Translations under genes and position numbers: made by a program
The notes under the pieces: generated by a model
Database searches by the model: none
Told to the model about the DNA's origin: nothing
Seen by the model: only the letters and a program-made list of their open reading frames with translations
Shown here: positions 1-8,245 of the stretch, one piece after another
Position numbering within the stretch: position 1 is the first letter of the stretch
Layout: every line of letters starts with the position of its first letter
Assembly (NCBI RefSeq): GCF_018129995.1
Contig: NZ_JAFCKS010000002.1
Coordinates: 310,001 to 374,000 of the forward strand
Direction of reading: 5' to 3'
DNA from: Bradyrhizobium sp. SZCCT0153
Lineage (GTDB): Bacteria; Pseudomonadota; Alphaproteobacteria; Rhizobiales; Xanthobacteraceae
Length of the DNA: 64,000 nt

Positions 1-495
1 ACCAACGACATGTGCGCGGCCGGCGATCACGCCCGCAACTTCTATCTCTGGGGCGGCATGGGCGGCGCTGCGATGATCGGGCTGGGGCTCGCGCTGGCGC
101 AGCCGAAGCTGCCGGTGCTGGTCATCACCGGCGACGGCGAGATGCTGATGGGCATGGGGAGCCTTGCCACCATCGGCCTGCAGAAGCCGCCCAACCTCTC
201 GATCGTCGTGCTCGACAACGAGGCCTATGGCGAGACCGGCGGCCAGACTAGCCACACCTCGGCGGCCGCCGATCTCGTTGGCGTCGCCAGGGCCTGCGGC
301 ATCGAGGACAGCCGATCCGTCACGACCATGGCCGAGGTCGAAGCCTTCGCCAAAGCCGTCCACGACGTCGCGGCGGGTCCGCGCTTTGCCAATGTGAAGA
401 TCGACAGCGCCAATCTGGAGCGGATCTTGCCCAGCCGGGACGGGACCTACGTCGTCAACCGGATCCGCGGTGACCTCGGCTTCCAACCGATCTAG
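1..495 (+). CDS. Thiamine-pyrophosphate-dependent decarboxylase, C-terminal part (5' end outside window)
   Basis: The reading frame is open from the first base of the window, so this is the 3' part of a longer gene or of a separate TPP subunit. The visible part carries the TPP/Mg motif of the pyrimidine-binding fold: GDGEMLMGMG followed about 25 residues later by VVLDNEAYGETGG. The pattern, including the conserved glycine-rich GGQTSHTS stretch, resembles the C-terminal half of phosphonopyruvate and sulfopyruvate decarboxylases and related thiamine enzymes that decarboxylate 2-oxo acids. The substrate cannot be read from this fragment. The next gene, 135 bases downstream on the same strand, has its own promoter and looks unrelated. 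Confidence 0.75.
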   Translation, partial: TNDMCAAGDHARNFYLWGGMGGAAMIGLGLALAQPKLPVLVITGDGEMLMGMGSLATIGLQKPPNLSIVVLDNEAYGETGGQTSHTSAAADLVGVARACGIEDSRSVTTMAEVEAFAKAVHDVAAGPRFANVKIDSANLERILPSRDGTYVVNRIRGDLGFQPI

Positions 496-593
496 GTGCG
501 CGTTCCGGCGCACTGGTCTGCACGGTGGCCGTGCAGGCGAGGCCGATTTCCACTGAAACTACAACGCACTCAGGTTGCGATGCAGCATAGTGC

Positions 594-625
594 TTGACTT
601 TTGCGTGGGTGAGTGCTTACTCACC
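594..625 (+). promoter_or_regulatory. Promoter with TetR-type palindromic operator over the -10 region
   Basis: TTGACT (594-599) and TTACTC (617-622) are separated by 17 bases and form a plausible sigma-70 promoter. A perfect inverted repeat, GGTGAGT / ACTCACC with a 4-base centre, occupies 608-625 and covers the -10 element. TGAGTNNNNACTCA-type palindromes are typical operators of TetR regulators that control RND pumps, so autorepression by the gene starting at 630 is the natural reading. If the promoter is right, transcription would start close to the ATG, giving a nearly leaderless message. Confidence 0.6.
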
Positions 626-629
626 GCGC

Positions 630-1331
630 ATGAGCTCACTGCGAATGACGAGCGACCTGAGGCGTCAATTGATCCTCGGCGCCGCAAAGCGCTGCTTTGC
701 CCGACACGGCTATACCGGCACCACGACGAAGAGCGTGGCGGCTGCGGCTGCCATTTCCGAGGCGCTGCTATTCAAGCATTTCCCGTCCAAGGCGGCGCTC
801 TACGCCGAGATCCTCAGCGACGAATGCGAGGCGGACCCGGCATTGATGGAGCTGCTCGAGCGGGAGCCCTCGACGGCCACCCTGGTCGAACTGATCCGCG
901 GCATGGTCCAACATTTCCTCCACATCGCCGACGGGCCCGACCAGGAAGAGGCCCAGCGCCTGCGACTGATGGCCACGAGCCATTTGGATGACGGCGAATT
1001 CGCCCGTTTGCTATACGCCAAGATCGAGACGCTGATCGGGGCTGTTTTCGTCGCTTCGCTCGAGCGCGCCGTTGCCGCCGGGGACGCGCGGCCGTGCGCT
1101 GGCGATCCGCTCAACCTGTTCTGGTTCGCGCATCATTCAGTGATGACGGCTGCGCTGACCAGGCTGCCGGCCACGCCCTGCCTCGCCTACGGCAGGGCGA
1201 ACGATCTCGAGCGGCAGCTGTGTGAGTTTCTCCTGAGGGGTATCGGACTTAACGACGCCGCAATTGTTTCGCATTTGGGCCGCAATCAGGCCGGTTGTGC
1301 GGGCAAGACGGCGATTGCAGAAAGTGCATGA
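630..1331 (+). CDS. TetR/AcrR-family transcriptional regulator of the adjacent RND efflux pump
   Basis: This is a DNA-binding repressor of 233 residues. The N-terminal TetR helix-turn-helix runs from about residue 6 to 55 (ARHGYTGTTTKSVAAAAAIS followed by LLFKHFPSKAALY), and the remaining helical part is the variable ligand-binding domain. The ATG at 630 was chosen because a TTG further upstream lies inside the -35 element; an ATG at 645 is also possible. The gene sits directly behind a palindrome at 608-625 and its TGA is one base before the membrane-fusion gene, so regulator and pump form one transcription unit. The ligand is unknown; a pump substrate is likely. Confidence 0.85.
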   Translation: MSSLRMTSDLRRQLILGAAKRCFARHGYTGTTTKSVAAAAAISEALLFKHFPSKAALYAEILSDECEADPALMELLEREPSTATLVELIRGMVQHFLHIADGPDQEEAQRLRLMATSHLDDGEFARLLYAKIETLIGAVFVASLERAVAAGDARPCAGDPLNLFWFAHHSVMTAALTRLPATPCLAYGRANDLERQLCEFLLRGIGLNDAAIVSHLGRNQAGCAGKTAIAESA

Positions 1332-1332
1332 C

Positions 1333-2526
1333 ATGAACATCGTAACCGAACACAAGATTTCGGGCGAACCGATCGACAACAAGGCTCCCAAGCGTCCGGT
1401 CCGGCCGGTGCTCTGGTTCATCATCGTCGGCACGCTCCTGGGCGTGCTCGTGGGCGGCCTCGTCTGGTTCAATTATTTCCGCGGCCAGATGATCAAGCAG
1501 TTCTTCGCCAACAACAAGCCGCCGCCGACGGCAGTCAGCGCGGCCGAAGCGAAGTCCGAGGTGGTGCCGAACCTGCTCACCGCGGTCGGCTCCCTTGTCG
1601 CCGTCCACCAGGTCGATGTCAGCGCCGACGTCAACGGCCGCGTCACCGAAATCAAGTTCGAACCGGGTACCCATATCGAAGCCGGTACGCCGCTGGTGCA
1701 GCTGTTCGACATGCCGGAGCAGGGCGACCTCGCCAATTACAAGGCGCAGGCGACCGTCGCGCAGCTGTCGCTCGACCGCGCCAAGCAATTGGCCTCGCGC
1801 CAGTTCGGTCCGCAGGCGACCGTCGACACCGCGCAGGCCGCCTACGACCAGGCGCTGGCCGGCATCGCCAAGACCGAGGCCTTGATCTCGCAGAAGCTGG
1901 TCCGCGCGCCGTTCTCCGGCGATCTCGGCGTCCGCAAGGTCGAGGTCGGCCAGTATCTGACGGCCGGCACGGCCATCGTGTCGCTGACCGATCTGTCGGA
2001 GCTGTGGGCCAACTTCACGGTGACGGAAAAGGATTCCGGCAACCTCAAGGTTGGTCAGGTCGTCAGGCTGAGGGTCGACGCCTATCCGGGCCGCACCTTC
2101 GAGGGCAAGATCACCACGATCGAGCCGCAGATCGCGACCGATACCCGCAACATCCGCGTGCAGGCGACCATTGCCAATCCGGAGAAGATCCTCAAGCCCG
2201 GCATGTTCGTGACCACCACCGTGGTGCTGCCGGACAAGCCGGCGGTGATCACCGTGCCGGAAACGGCGGTCGACTACACGCTGTACGGCGACTCCGTGTT
2301 CGTGATCACCGAGAAGAAGGATGCGGACGGCAAGACCAGCCTTTCCGCGGTGCGCACCTTCGTGCAGACCGGCAACCGGGTCGAGGGTCGTGCTGAAATC
2401 CTCAAAGGCCTGAAGCCGGGCGACAAGGTCGTCGCCGTCGGCCAGCTCAAGCTGCAATCGGGCGCAGCGGTGTCGATTTCGACCGACCCGGCTCCGGCAA
2501 TCCCGGCGCAACCGCCGCGTTACTGA
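1333..2526 (+). CDS. RND efflux periplasmic adaptor (membrane fusion protein)
   Basis: The product is about 397 residues. A short cytoplasmic N-terminus precedes one membrane anchor (about residues 20-40, PVLWFIIVGTLLGVLVGGLV). It then shows the usual adaptor architecture: a biotinyl-lipoyl-like half motif (VDVSADVNGRVTEIKFEPG), a helical hairpin rich in Ala and Gln, the second lipoyl half (LVRAPFSGDLGVRKVEVGQY), and beta-barrel and membrane-proximal domains. Such proteins link an inner-membrane RND pump to an outer-membrane channel. No outer-membrane TolC-like gene is in this window, so that partner must be encoded elsewhere. The ATG at 1333 follows the TetR stop directly, which indicates tight coupling. 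Confidence 0.9.
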   Translation: MNIVTEHKISGEPIDNKAPKRPVRPVLWFIIVGTLLGVLVGGLVWFNYFRGQMIKQFFANNKPPPTAVSAAEAKSEVVPNLLTAVGSLVAVHQVDVSADVNGRVTEIKFEPGTHIEAGTPLVQLFDMPEQGDLANYKAQATVAQLSLDRAKQLASRQFGPQATVDTAQAAYDQALAGIAKTEALISQKLVRAPFSGDLGVRKVEVGQYLTAGTAIVSLTDLSELWANFTVTEKDSGNLKVGQVVRLRVDAYPGRTFEGKITTIEPQIATDTRNIRVQATIANPEKILKPGMFVTTTVVLPDKPAVITVPETAVDYTLYGDSVFVITEKKDADGKTSLSAVRTFVQTGNRVEGRAEILKGLKPGDKVVAVGQLKLQSGAAVSISTDPAPAIPAQPPRY

Positions 2527-2536
2527 CATGTGCTCG

Positions 2537-2561
2537 CGTGATCCGGCCTGGCCGGATCACG
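2537..2561 (+). terminator. Strong intercistronic hairpin with T-rich tail inside the efflux operon
   Basis: CGTGATCCGGCC and GGCCGGATCACG form a perfect 12-base-pair inverted repeat around a single central T (2549), followed directly by TTTCTT. It lies in the 67-base gap between the adaptor and the pump genes. It could act as a partial terminator that lowers pump expression relative to the adaptor, or as an RNA-stabilising element. The tail is not a pure T run, so full termination is doubtful. Confidence 0.55.
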
Positions 2562-2593
2562 TTTCTTGAGACAAAGAGATCGAGATCGACGCG

Positions 2594-5500
2594 ATGCGCT
2601 TTACCGACATTTTCATCAAACGACCGGTGCTGTCGGTCGTCGTCAGCCTGCTGATCCTGCTGATCGGCCTGCGCGCGGCGATGGTGCTGCCGATCCGGCA
2701 ATATCCGAAGCTTTCGAACACGGTCATCAACATCACGACCGTCTATCCCGGCGCGTCCGCCGACCTGATCCAAGGCTTCATCACCACGCCGATCGAGCAG
2801 GCGGTCGCCTCCGCCGAGGGCGTCGATTACATCACCTCGTCCTCGGTGCTCGGCACCTCGACGATCCAGGTCTACATCAAGCTGAACTTCGATCCGAACC
2901 AGGCACTCACCGAGGTGCTGGCCAAGACGAACTCGGTCAAATACCTGATCCCGAAGGAATCCAACGATCCGATCGTCACCAAGACGACGGGCCAGACTAC
3001 GGCCGTGATGTATCTCGGCTTCTCGTCCGAGGAACTGTCGGGATCGGCAATCTCCGACTATCTGACGCGCGTGGTGCAGCCGGTGCTGTCGACCGTCGAC
3101 GGCGTCGCCTCGGCCGACATCCTCGGCGGCCAGACTTTCGCGATGCGGCTGTGGCTTGACCCGGTAAAGATGGCCGGCCGCAACGTCTCGCCGGCCGATG
3201 TGGCGGCGGCGATCGCCGCCAACAACTTCCAGTCCGCGGCGGGCCAGACCAAGGGCTACCTGATCGTCTCGAACATCTCGACGAATACCGGCCTCACCGA
3301 CGTCAACCAGTTCAAGAAGATGATCGTCAAGGCCAAGGACGGCGGCTTCGTACGGATGGAGGACATCGCGACCGTCGAGCTTGCAGCTCAAAGCACGGAC
3401 GCGAGCGTCGCCTTCAACGGCGAGCACGCGATCTTCATCGGTGTCCAGGCAACCCCGCAGGGCAACCCGCTGACGCTGGTCAAGGGTGTGCGCGCGCTGT
3501 TCCCCGAACTCGAGCGCAATTTGCCGCCGTCGATGAAGATGAAGGTGGCCTACGATTCGACCAAGTTCATCCAATCCTCGATCGACGAGGTCGAAAAGAC
3601 GTTGGGCGAAGCCGTGATCATCGTGATCGTGGTGATCTTCCTGTTCCTGGCGTCGTTCCGTTCGGTCATCATTCCCGTCGTCACCATTCCGCTGTCGATG
3701 ATCGGTGTCTGCACGCTGATGCTGGCGCTCGGCTTCAGCTTCAACCTGCTGACGCTGCTTGCCATGGTGCTCGCGATCGGCCTGGTGGTCGACGACGCCA
3801 TCGTCGTGGTGGAGAACATCCATCGGCATCTGGAAGAGGGCAAGACGCCCGTGCAGTCGGCCTTGGAGGGCGCGCGCGAAATCGTCGGTCCGGTCGTCTC
3901 GATGACGATCACGCTCGCGGCCGTGTACGCGCCGATCGGCTTCCTGGGCGGCCTGACCGGTTCGCTATTCCGCGAATTCGCCTTCACGCTTGCCGGCTCG
4001 GTGATCGTGTCCGGCGTGATCGCGCTGACGCTGTCGCCGATGATGTGCTCGGTGCTCCTCAAGAATGCCGAAGAAGGTCGTTTCGCCAAGCTCGTCAACA
4101 GGGTCTTTGGCGCGGTCACGCGGTGGTACGGCCGCAGGCTCGACCGCTCGCTCGACTACAAGGCCATTACCGGCCTGTTCGCGGTGACCATCCTCGGGCT
4201 CGTCGGCTTTCTCTACATGCACACCTCGAAGGAGCTGGCGCCGGAGGAAGACCAGGGCATCGTGTTCGCGGTGACGAAGGCGCCGAAATACGCCAACATC
4301 GACTATGTCGATTTCTATGGCGAAAAGCTCGACAAGGAGTTCCAGAAATTCCCCGAGACCGATCTGCGCTTCGTGCTGAATGGCATCAACGGCCCGCAAG
4401 GCGGCATCGCCGGCATGCTGCTGAAGCCGTGGGACGAAAGGAAGCGTTCCTCGATTCAGCTGAAGTCACTGGTGCAGGCCGAGCTCTCCAAGATCGAAGG
4501 CGTTCAGGCCTTCGCGTTCAACCTGCCGCCGCTACCGGGCGGGCCGGGCGGCCTTCCCGTGCAGATGGTGATTAACTCGACCGCGGGCTTCCAGGCCGTC
4601 TTTGAGCAGATGGAGAAGCTGAAGGACGCCGCCCGCAAGAGCGGCATGTTCATCGTCTCCGACAGCGATCTCGCCTATAATCAGCCGACTGTAACGGTGA
4701 AGATCGACCGCACCAAGGCTCAGGATCTCGGCGTCAACATGCAGAACGTCGGCAGTGCGCTCGCCGTGCTGCTTGGCGGCAACTATGTCAACCGCTTCAA
4801 TCTCGAGGGTCGTTCCTACCAGGTGATCCCGCAGGTGCCGCGCGGCCAACGGCTCTCGCCGGAAGCGCTCGGCGGCTTCTACGTGACGACCAATACCGGT
4901 CAACAGCTTCCGCTGTCGACCCTGGTATCGATCGAGACGAAGACCGCCCCCAATTCGCTGACCCACTACAATCAGCTCAACTCGGCGACCTTCTCGGCGG
5001 TGCCGATGCCGGGCGTGACTGTCGGCGCGGCGGTCGACTTCCTCGAAAGCGAGGCCAAGAAGCTGCCACAGGGATTCAGCCACGACTATCTCGCAGACAG
5101 CCGGCAGTATGTGCAGGAGGGCAACCAGCTCGCGATCACGTTCGGCTTCGCACTCGTCATCATTTTCCTGGTGCTGGCGGCGCAGTTCGAAAGCCTGCGC
5201 GACCCGCTCGTCATCATGATCTCGGTGCCGATGGCGATCGTGGGCGCGCTGATCCCGCTGTTCTTCGGCGCAGCGACCATGAACATCTACACCCAGGTCG
5301 GTCTGCTGACGCTGGTTGGTCTGATCACCAAGCACGGCATCCTGATGGTGGAGTTCGCCAACGAGCTCCAGGTCAACGAGCGGCTCGACCGCCGCTCGGC
5401 CATCGAGATGTCGGCTCGCATCCGGCTGCGGCCGATCCTGATGACGACGGCCGCGATGGTGACGGGCCTGATCCCGCTGCTGACCGCGACCGGCGCGGGT

Positions 5501-5689
5501 GCGGCCAGCCGTTTCTCGATCGGTCTGGTGGTCGTCGCCGGCATGTCGATCGGCACGCTGTTCACGCTGTTCGTGCTGCCTGCGGTGTACGTGGTGCTGG
5601 CGACCGACCATCGCGCGGCGGCCGATTCCGAGCGGAATAAGCAGGTCAACGATCTCGATCTCGGCAACAAGGCGCTGCGGCCGACCTGA
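2594..5689 (+). CDS. RND-family multidrug efflux permease (HAE1 type)
   Basis: This is an inner-membrane proton/drug antiporter of 1031 residues, the usual length for AcrB/MexB/MexF-type pumps. It begins MRFTDIFIKRPVLSVVVSLL (first membrane helix). The family proton-relay residues are present: adjacent Asp400 and Asp401 in GLVVDDAIVVVEN of helix 4, and Lys913 in LITKHGILMVEFAN of helix 10. Two large periplasmic loops separate the two six-helix halves. The gene is last in the TetR-adaptor-pump operon and is followed by a terminator. Exported substrates cannot be told from sequence. Confidence 0.93.
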   Translation: MRFTDIFIKRPVLSVVVSLLILLIGLRAAMVLPIRQYPKLSNTVINITTVYPGASADLIQGFITTPIEQAVASAEGVDYITSSSVLGTSTIQVYIKLNFDPNQALTEVLAKTNSVKYLIPKESNDPIVTKTTGQTTAVMYLGFSSEELSGSAISDYLTRVVQPVLSTVDGVASADILGGQTFAMRLWLDPVKMAGRNVSPADVAAAIAANNFQSAAGQTKGYLIVSNISTNTGLTDVNQFKKMIVKAKDGGFVRMEDIATVELAAQSTDASVAFNGEHAIFIGVQATPQGNPLTLVKGVRALFPELERNLPPSMKMKVAYDSTKFIQSSIDEVEKTLGEAVIIVIVVIFLFLASFRSVIIPVVTIPLSMIGVCTLMLALGFSFNLLTLLAMVLAIGLVVDDAIVVVENIHRHLEEGKTPVQSALEGAREIVGPVVSMTITLAAVYAPIGFLGGLTGSLFREFAFTLAGSVIVSGVIALTLSPMMCSVLLKNAEEGRFAKLVNRVFGAVTRWYGRRLDRSLDYKAITGLFAVTILGLVGFLYMHTSKELAPEEDQGIVFAVTKAPKYANIDYVDFYGEKLDKEFQKFPETDLRFVLNGINGPQGGIAGMLLKPWDERKRSSIQLKSLVQAELSKIEGVQAFAFNLPPLPGGPGGLPVQMVINSTAGFQAVFEQMEKLKDAARKSGMFIVSDSDLAYNQPTVTVKIDRTKAQDLGVNMQNVGSALAVLLGGNYVNRFNLEGRSYQVIPQVPRGQRLSPEALGGFYVTTNTGQQLPLSTLVSIETKTAPNSLTHYNQLNSATFSAVPMPGVTVGAAVDFLESEAKKLPQGFSHDYLADSRQYVQEGNQLAITFGFALVIIFLVLAAQFESLRDPLVIMISVPMAIVGALIPLFFGAATMNIYTQVGLLTLVGLITKHGILMVEFANELQVNERLDRRSAIEMSARIRLRPILMTTAAMVTGLIPLLTATGAGAASRFSIGLVVVAGMSIGTLFTLFVLPAVYVVLATDHRAAADSERNKQVNDLDLGNKALRPT

Positions 5690-5711
5690 GGTCACAGATC
5701 AGCGAACCGGA

Positions 5712-5745
5712 GGGCGGCGGCGGCCAACCCGTTGCCGCCCTTTTT
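5712..5745 (+). terminator. Rho-independent terminator of the efflux operon
   Basis: GGGCGGC (5712-5718) and GCCGCCC (5734-5740) form a 7-base-pair GC stem, followed by TTTTT (5741-5745). It lies 22 bases after the RND pump stop codon. Confidence 0.75.
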
Positions 5746-5816
5746 CGTTATCGCCCGGGGTCATCCGCGGTTCCGCCGGCGAGACAAGGAGCGGCCTTCT
5801 TGCTAGGTTTGGCAGG

Positions 5817-7859
5817 ATGAGCCTTTCCCTCCATCCCGATACCTCGCAAGCGAGGACGCTGCCAAGCGCGGCACCGGATGGCGCCGCCTCCGGAGCGGCG
5901 GCGGGGCAGGGGATCAGGACGCGACTTTTCACCAAATATGTCGCGCTGTTCGTGGCCGTTGTCGCCATCGCGCTGCTGGCCAACGGCCTGTTCGAGGTCT
6001 TCTTCTACTATCGCGAGCACAAGGCCGCTTTGATCCGGGTCCAGCATGAGCAGGCCGAGGCGGCAGCGGCCAAGATCGGCCAGTTCGTCAAGGAGATCGA
6101 GAGCCAGCTCGGCTGGACCACGCAACTGCCCTGGTCGGGGGGCTCGATCGAGCAGCGCCGGTTCGACGCGCTGCGGCTCTTGCGCCAGGTGCCTGCCATC
6201 ACCGAGCTCGCTCAGGTGGATTCGACCGGCAAGGAGCGATTGCGGGTCTCGCGGCTGGCGATGGATGCGATCGACAGCGGGATCGACCTGTCGGGCGATC
6301 CGAAGTTCACCGAGGCGGTTGCGCACAAAGTATATTACGGGCCGGTCTATTTCCGCAGGGAGTCGGAGCCTTACATGACGCTGGCGCTCGCCGGCCCGCG
6401 CAAGGATGCGGGTGTGAGCATCGCGGAGGTGAACCTGAAGCTGATCTGGGACGTCGTGTCCCAGATCAAGGTCGGCGAGCACGGACATGCCTATGTGGTC
6501 GGCCCGGAGGGACGCCTGATCGCACATCCCGATATCAGCCTGGTCCTGCGCAACACCGACATGTCCGGCCTCGCGCAGGTGCGCGCTGCGCTGGCCGGAG
6601 CTACCGTGGACGCGCTTTCCGAGGCGCGCAACATCCAGGGACAGAAGGTGCTGACCGCGTCGGCGCCGATCGCGCCGCTGCACTGGACCATGTTCGTTGA
6701 GCTGCCGGTCGAAGAGGCCTATGCCGCGCTCTATGCCGCGTTGCAGCGGCTCGCGATCGTGCTGCTCGCAGCCTCGATCTTCGCGGTGCTCGCCGGGATA
6801 TTTCTGGCGCGCCGCATGGTCGGGCCGATCCAGGCGCTGCGTCGCGGCGCCGAGCGGATCGGGGGCGGCGATTTCGCCCAGCGTATCTCGATCAAGACGG
6901 GTGACGAGCTCGAAGGGCTCGCCGACCAGTTCAACGACATGGGCGCGCGTCTGCAGGAATCCTATGCAGACCTCGAGAACAAGGTCGAGCAGCGGACCGC
7001 AGAACTCCGGCAATCTCTGAACGATCTGCGCGCGGCGCAGGATCGTCTGGTCCAGACCGAGAAGCTCGCTTCGCTCGGCCAGCTCACGGCGGGCATCGCG
7101 CACGAGATCAAGAACCCGCTCAATTTCGTCAACAATTTCTCCGCGGTCTCGACCGAGCTGATCGACGAACTCAACGAGGTGCTCGAAGCGGCAAAGCTCG
7201 ACGGCAAGACGAAGCAGGAGGCCGATGAGCTGACCGGCATGCTCAGGGGCAATCTCGAGAAGGTGGTGCAGCACGGCAAGCGCGCCGATTCCATCGTCAG
7301 GAACATGCTGGTGCACTCGCGCCAGGGTTCCGGCGAACATCGCTCCGTCGATATCAATGCGGTCGTGGAGGAGAGCCTCAATCTGGCCTATCACGGCGCG
7401 CGCGCCGAGAAGCCCGGCTTCAACGTCACGCTCGACCGCGACTTCGATCCCGCTGCCGGTATGGTCGATATCTACCCGCAGGAGATCTCGCGCGTCTTTC
7501 TCAATCTCGTCTCGAACGGCTTCTATGCCACCGCCAGGCGCAAGGAGAGGGCCACGGACGGTTTCGAACCCACCCTGCGCGCGACGACGAAGAATCTTGG
7601 CGACAAGGTCGAGGTCCGCATTCGCGACAATGGCACCGGCATTTCACAAGAGGTGAAGGAGAAGATGTTCAATCCCTTCTTCACGACCAAGCCGGCCGGC
7701 GAGGGCACCGGTCTCGGCCTTTCCATGAGCCATGACATCGTCGTGAAGCAGCACGGCGGCACGATCGACGTGAACACCGAGCCCGGTGTATTCACCGAAT
7801 TCATCATCACCCTGCCGCGCATGATGGCGGCAGGCGGAACTACTGGAGACAAGGCTTGA
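5817..7859 (+). CDS. Membrane-bound sensor histidine kinase with extracytoplasmic sensor and HAMP
   Basis: The product is 680 residues. A proline/alanine-rich cytoplasmic N-terminus (about 1-34) precedes a first membrane helix at 41-62, a long periplasmic region with a Cache-like pattern (for example HGHAYVVGPEGRLIAHPD), a second helix at about 310-333, and a HAMP segment (RRMVGPIQALRRGAERIGGG). A coiled coil then leads to the dimerisation domain, with phospho-acceptor His429 in LTAGIAHEIKNPLNF. The ATPase domain has an N box (NLVSNGFYA), DNGTGI, FNPFFTTKP and GTGLGLSM. The ATG at 5817 follows a GGCAGG ribosome site. Its stop overlaps the next gene, so it very likely phosphorylates the two receiver proteins that follow. 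The stimulus is unknown. Confidence 0.9.
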   Translation: MSLSLHPDTSQARTLPSAAPDGAASGAAAGQGIRTRLFTKYVALFVAVVAIALLANGLFEVFFYYREHKAALIRVQHEQAEAAAAKIGQFVKEIESQLGWTTQLPWSGGSIEQRRFDALRLLRQVPAITELAQVDSTGKERLRVSRLAMDAIDSGIDLSGDPKFTEAVAHKVYYGPVYFRRESEPYMTLALAGPRKDAGVSIAEVNLKLIWDVVSQIKVGEHGHAYVVGPEGRLIAHPDISLVLRNTDMSGLAQVRAALAGATVDALSEARNIQGQKVLTASAPIAPLHWTMFVELPVEEAYAALYAALQRLAIVLLAASIFAVLAGIFLARRMVGPIQALRRGAERIGGGDFAQRISIKTGDELEGLADQFNDMGARLQESYADLENKVEQRTAELRQSLNDLRAAQDRLVQTEKLASLGQLTAGIAHEIKNPLNFVNNFSAVSTELIDELNEVLEAAKLDGKTKQEADELTGMLRGNLEKVVQHGKRADSIVRNMLVHSRQGSGEHRSVDINAVVEESLNLAYHGARAEKPGFNVTLDRDFDPAAGMVDIYPQEISRVFLNLVSNGFYATARRKERATDGFEPTLRATTKNLGDKVEVRIRDNGTGISQEVKEKMFNPFFTTKPAGEGTGLGLSMSHDIVVKQHGGTIDVNTEPGVFTEFIITLPRMMAAGGTTGDKA

Positions 7860-8245
7860 ACGTTTACATCCTGGTCGTCGATGACGAGCCTGACGTCGAG
7901 GCGCTGTTCCGGCAGCAGTTCCGGCGCGATCTGCGCGCCGGCCGTTTCCAGATGGAATTCGCGCCGTCCGCGCCGGATGCGCTGAAGCTCGCCGCCGAGG
8001 TGCGCGATCCTTCGCTGATCCTGATTCTATCCGACATCAACATGCCCGGCATGAGCGGGCTCGACATGCTGCCAAAGGTGCGTGACGCGCACCCAAACGT
8101 TCCCGTCATCATGATTACGGCCTATGGCGACGCGGAGACGCGCAGGAAGGCGATCGAGCGCGGCGCGGTCGGACTTCTCACCAAGCCGATCGATTTTGCG
8201 CTGCTGCGGCAGGAAATCGACACGCGGCTCGAGCAGGCCGCATGA
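7856..8245 (+). CDS. Single-domain response regulator (CheY-like)
   Basis: The product is 129 residues consisting only of a receiver domain: acidic pair Asp9/Asp10 (VVDDEPD), phospho-acceptor Asp60 in ILSDINMPGM, the conserved Thr in MITAYGD, and a C-terminal Lys in LLTKPID. The start is a TTG overlapping the kinase stop by four bases, preceded by GGAGA at a normal distance. No output domain is present, so it may pass phosphate on, act as a phosphate sink, or bind a partner protein. The coupling to the kinase and to the cyclase downstream places it in one phosphotransfer pathway. Confidence 0.88.
   Translation: MNVYILVVDDEPDVEALFRQQFRRDLRAGRFQMEFAPSAPDALKLAAEVRDPSLILILSDINMPGMSGLDMLPKVRDAHPNVPVIMITAYGDAETRRKAIERGAVGLLTKPIDFALLRQEIDTRLEQAA

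Noticed and set aside
2447-3829. A 460-residue open frame on the minus strand opposite the RND pump
   Set aside because: The translation is rich in Arg, His, Asp and Gln with no recognisable domain, which is typical of antisense frames in high-GC genes. The plus strand encodes a full-length, well-conserved pump.
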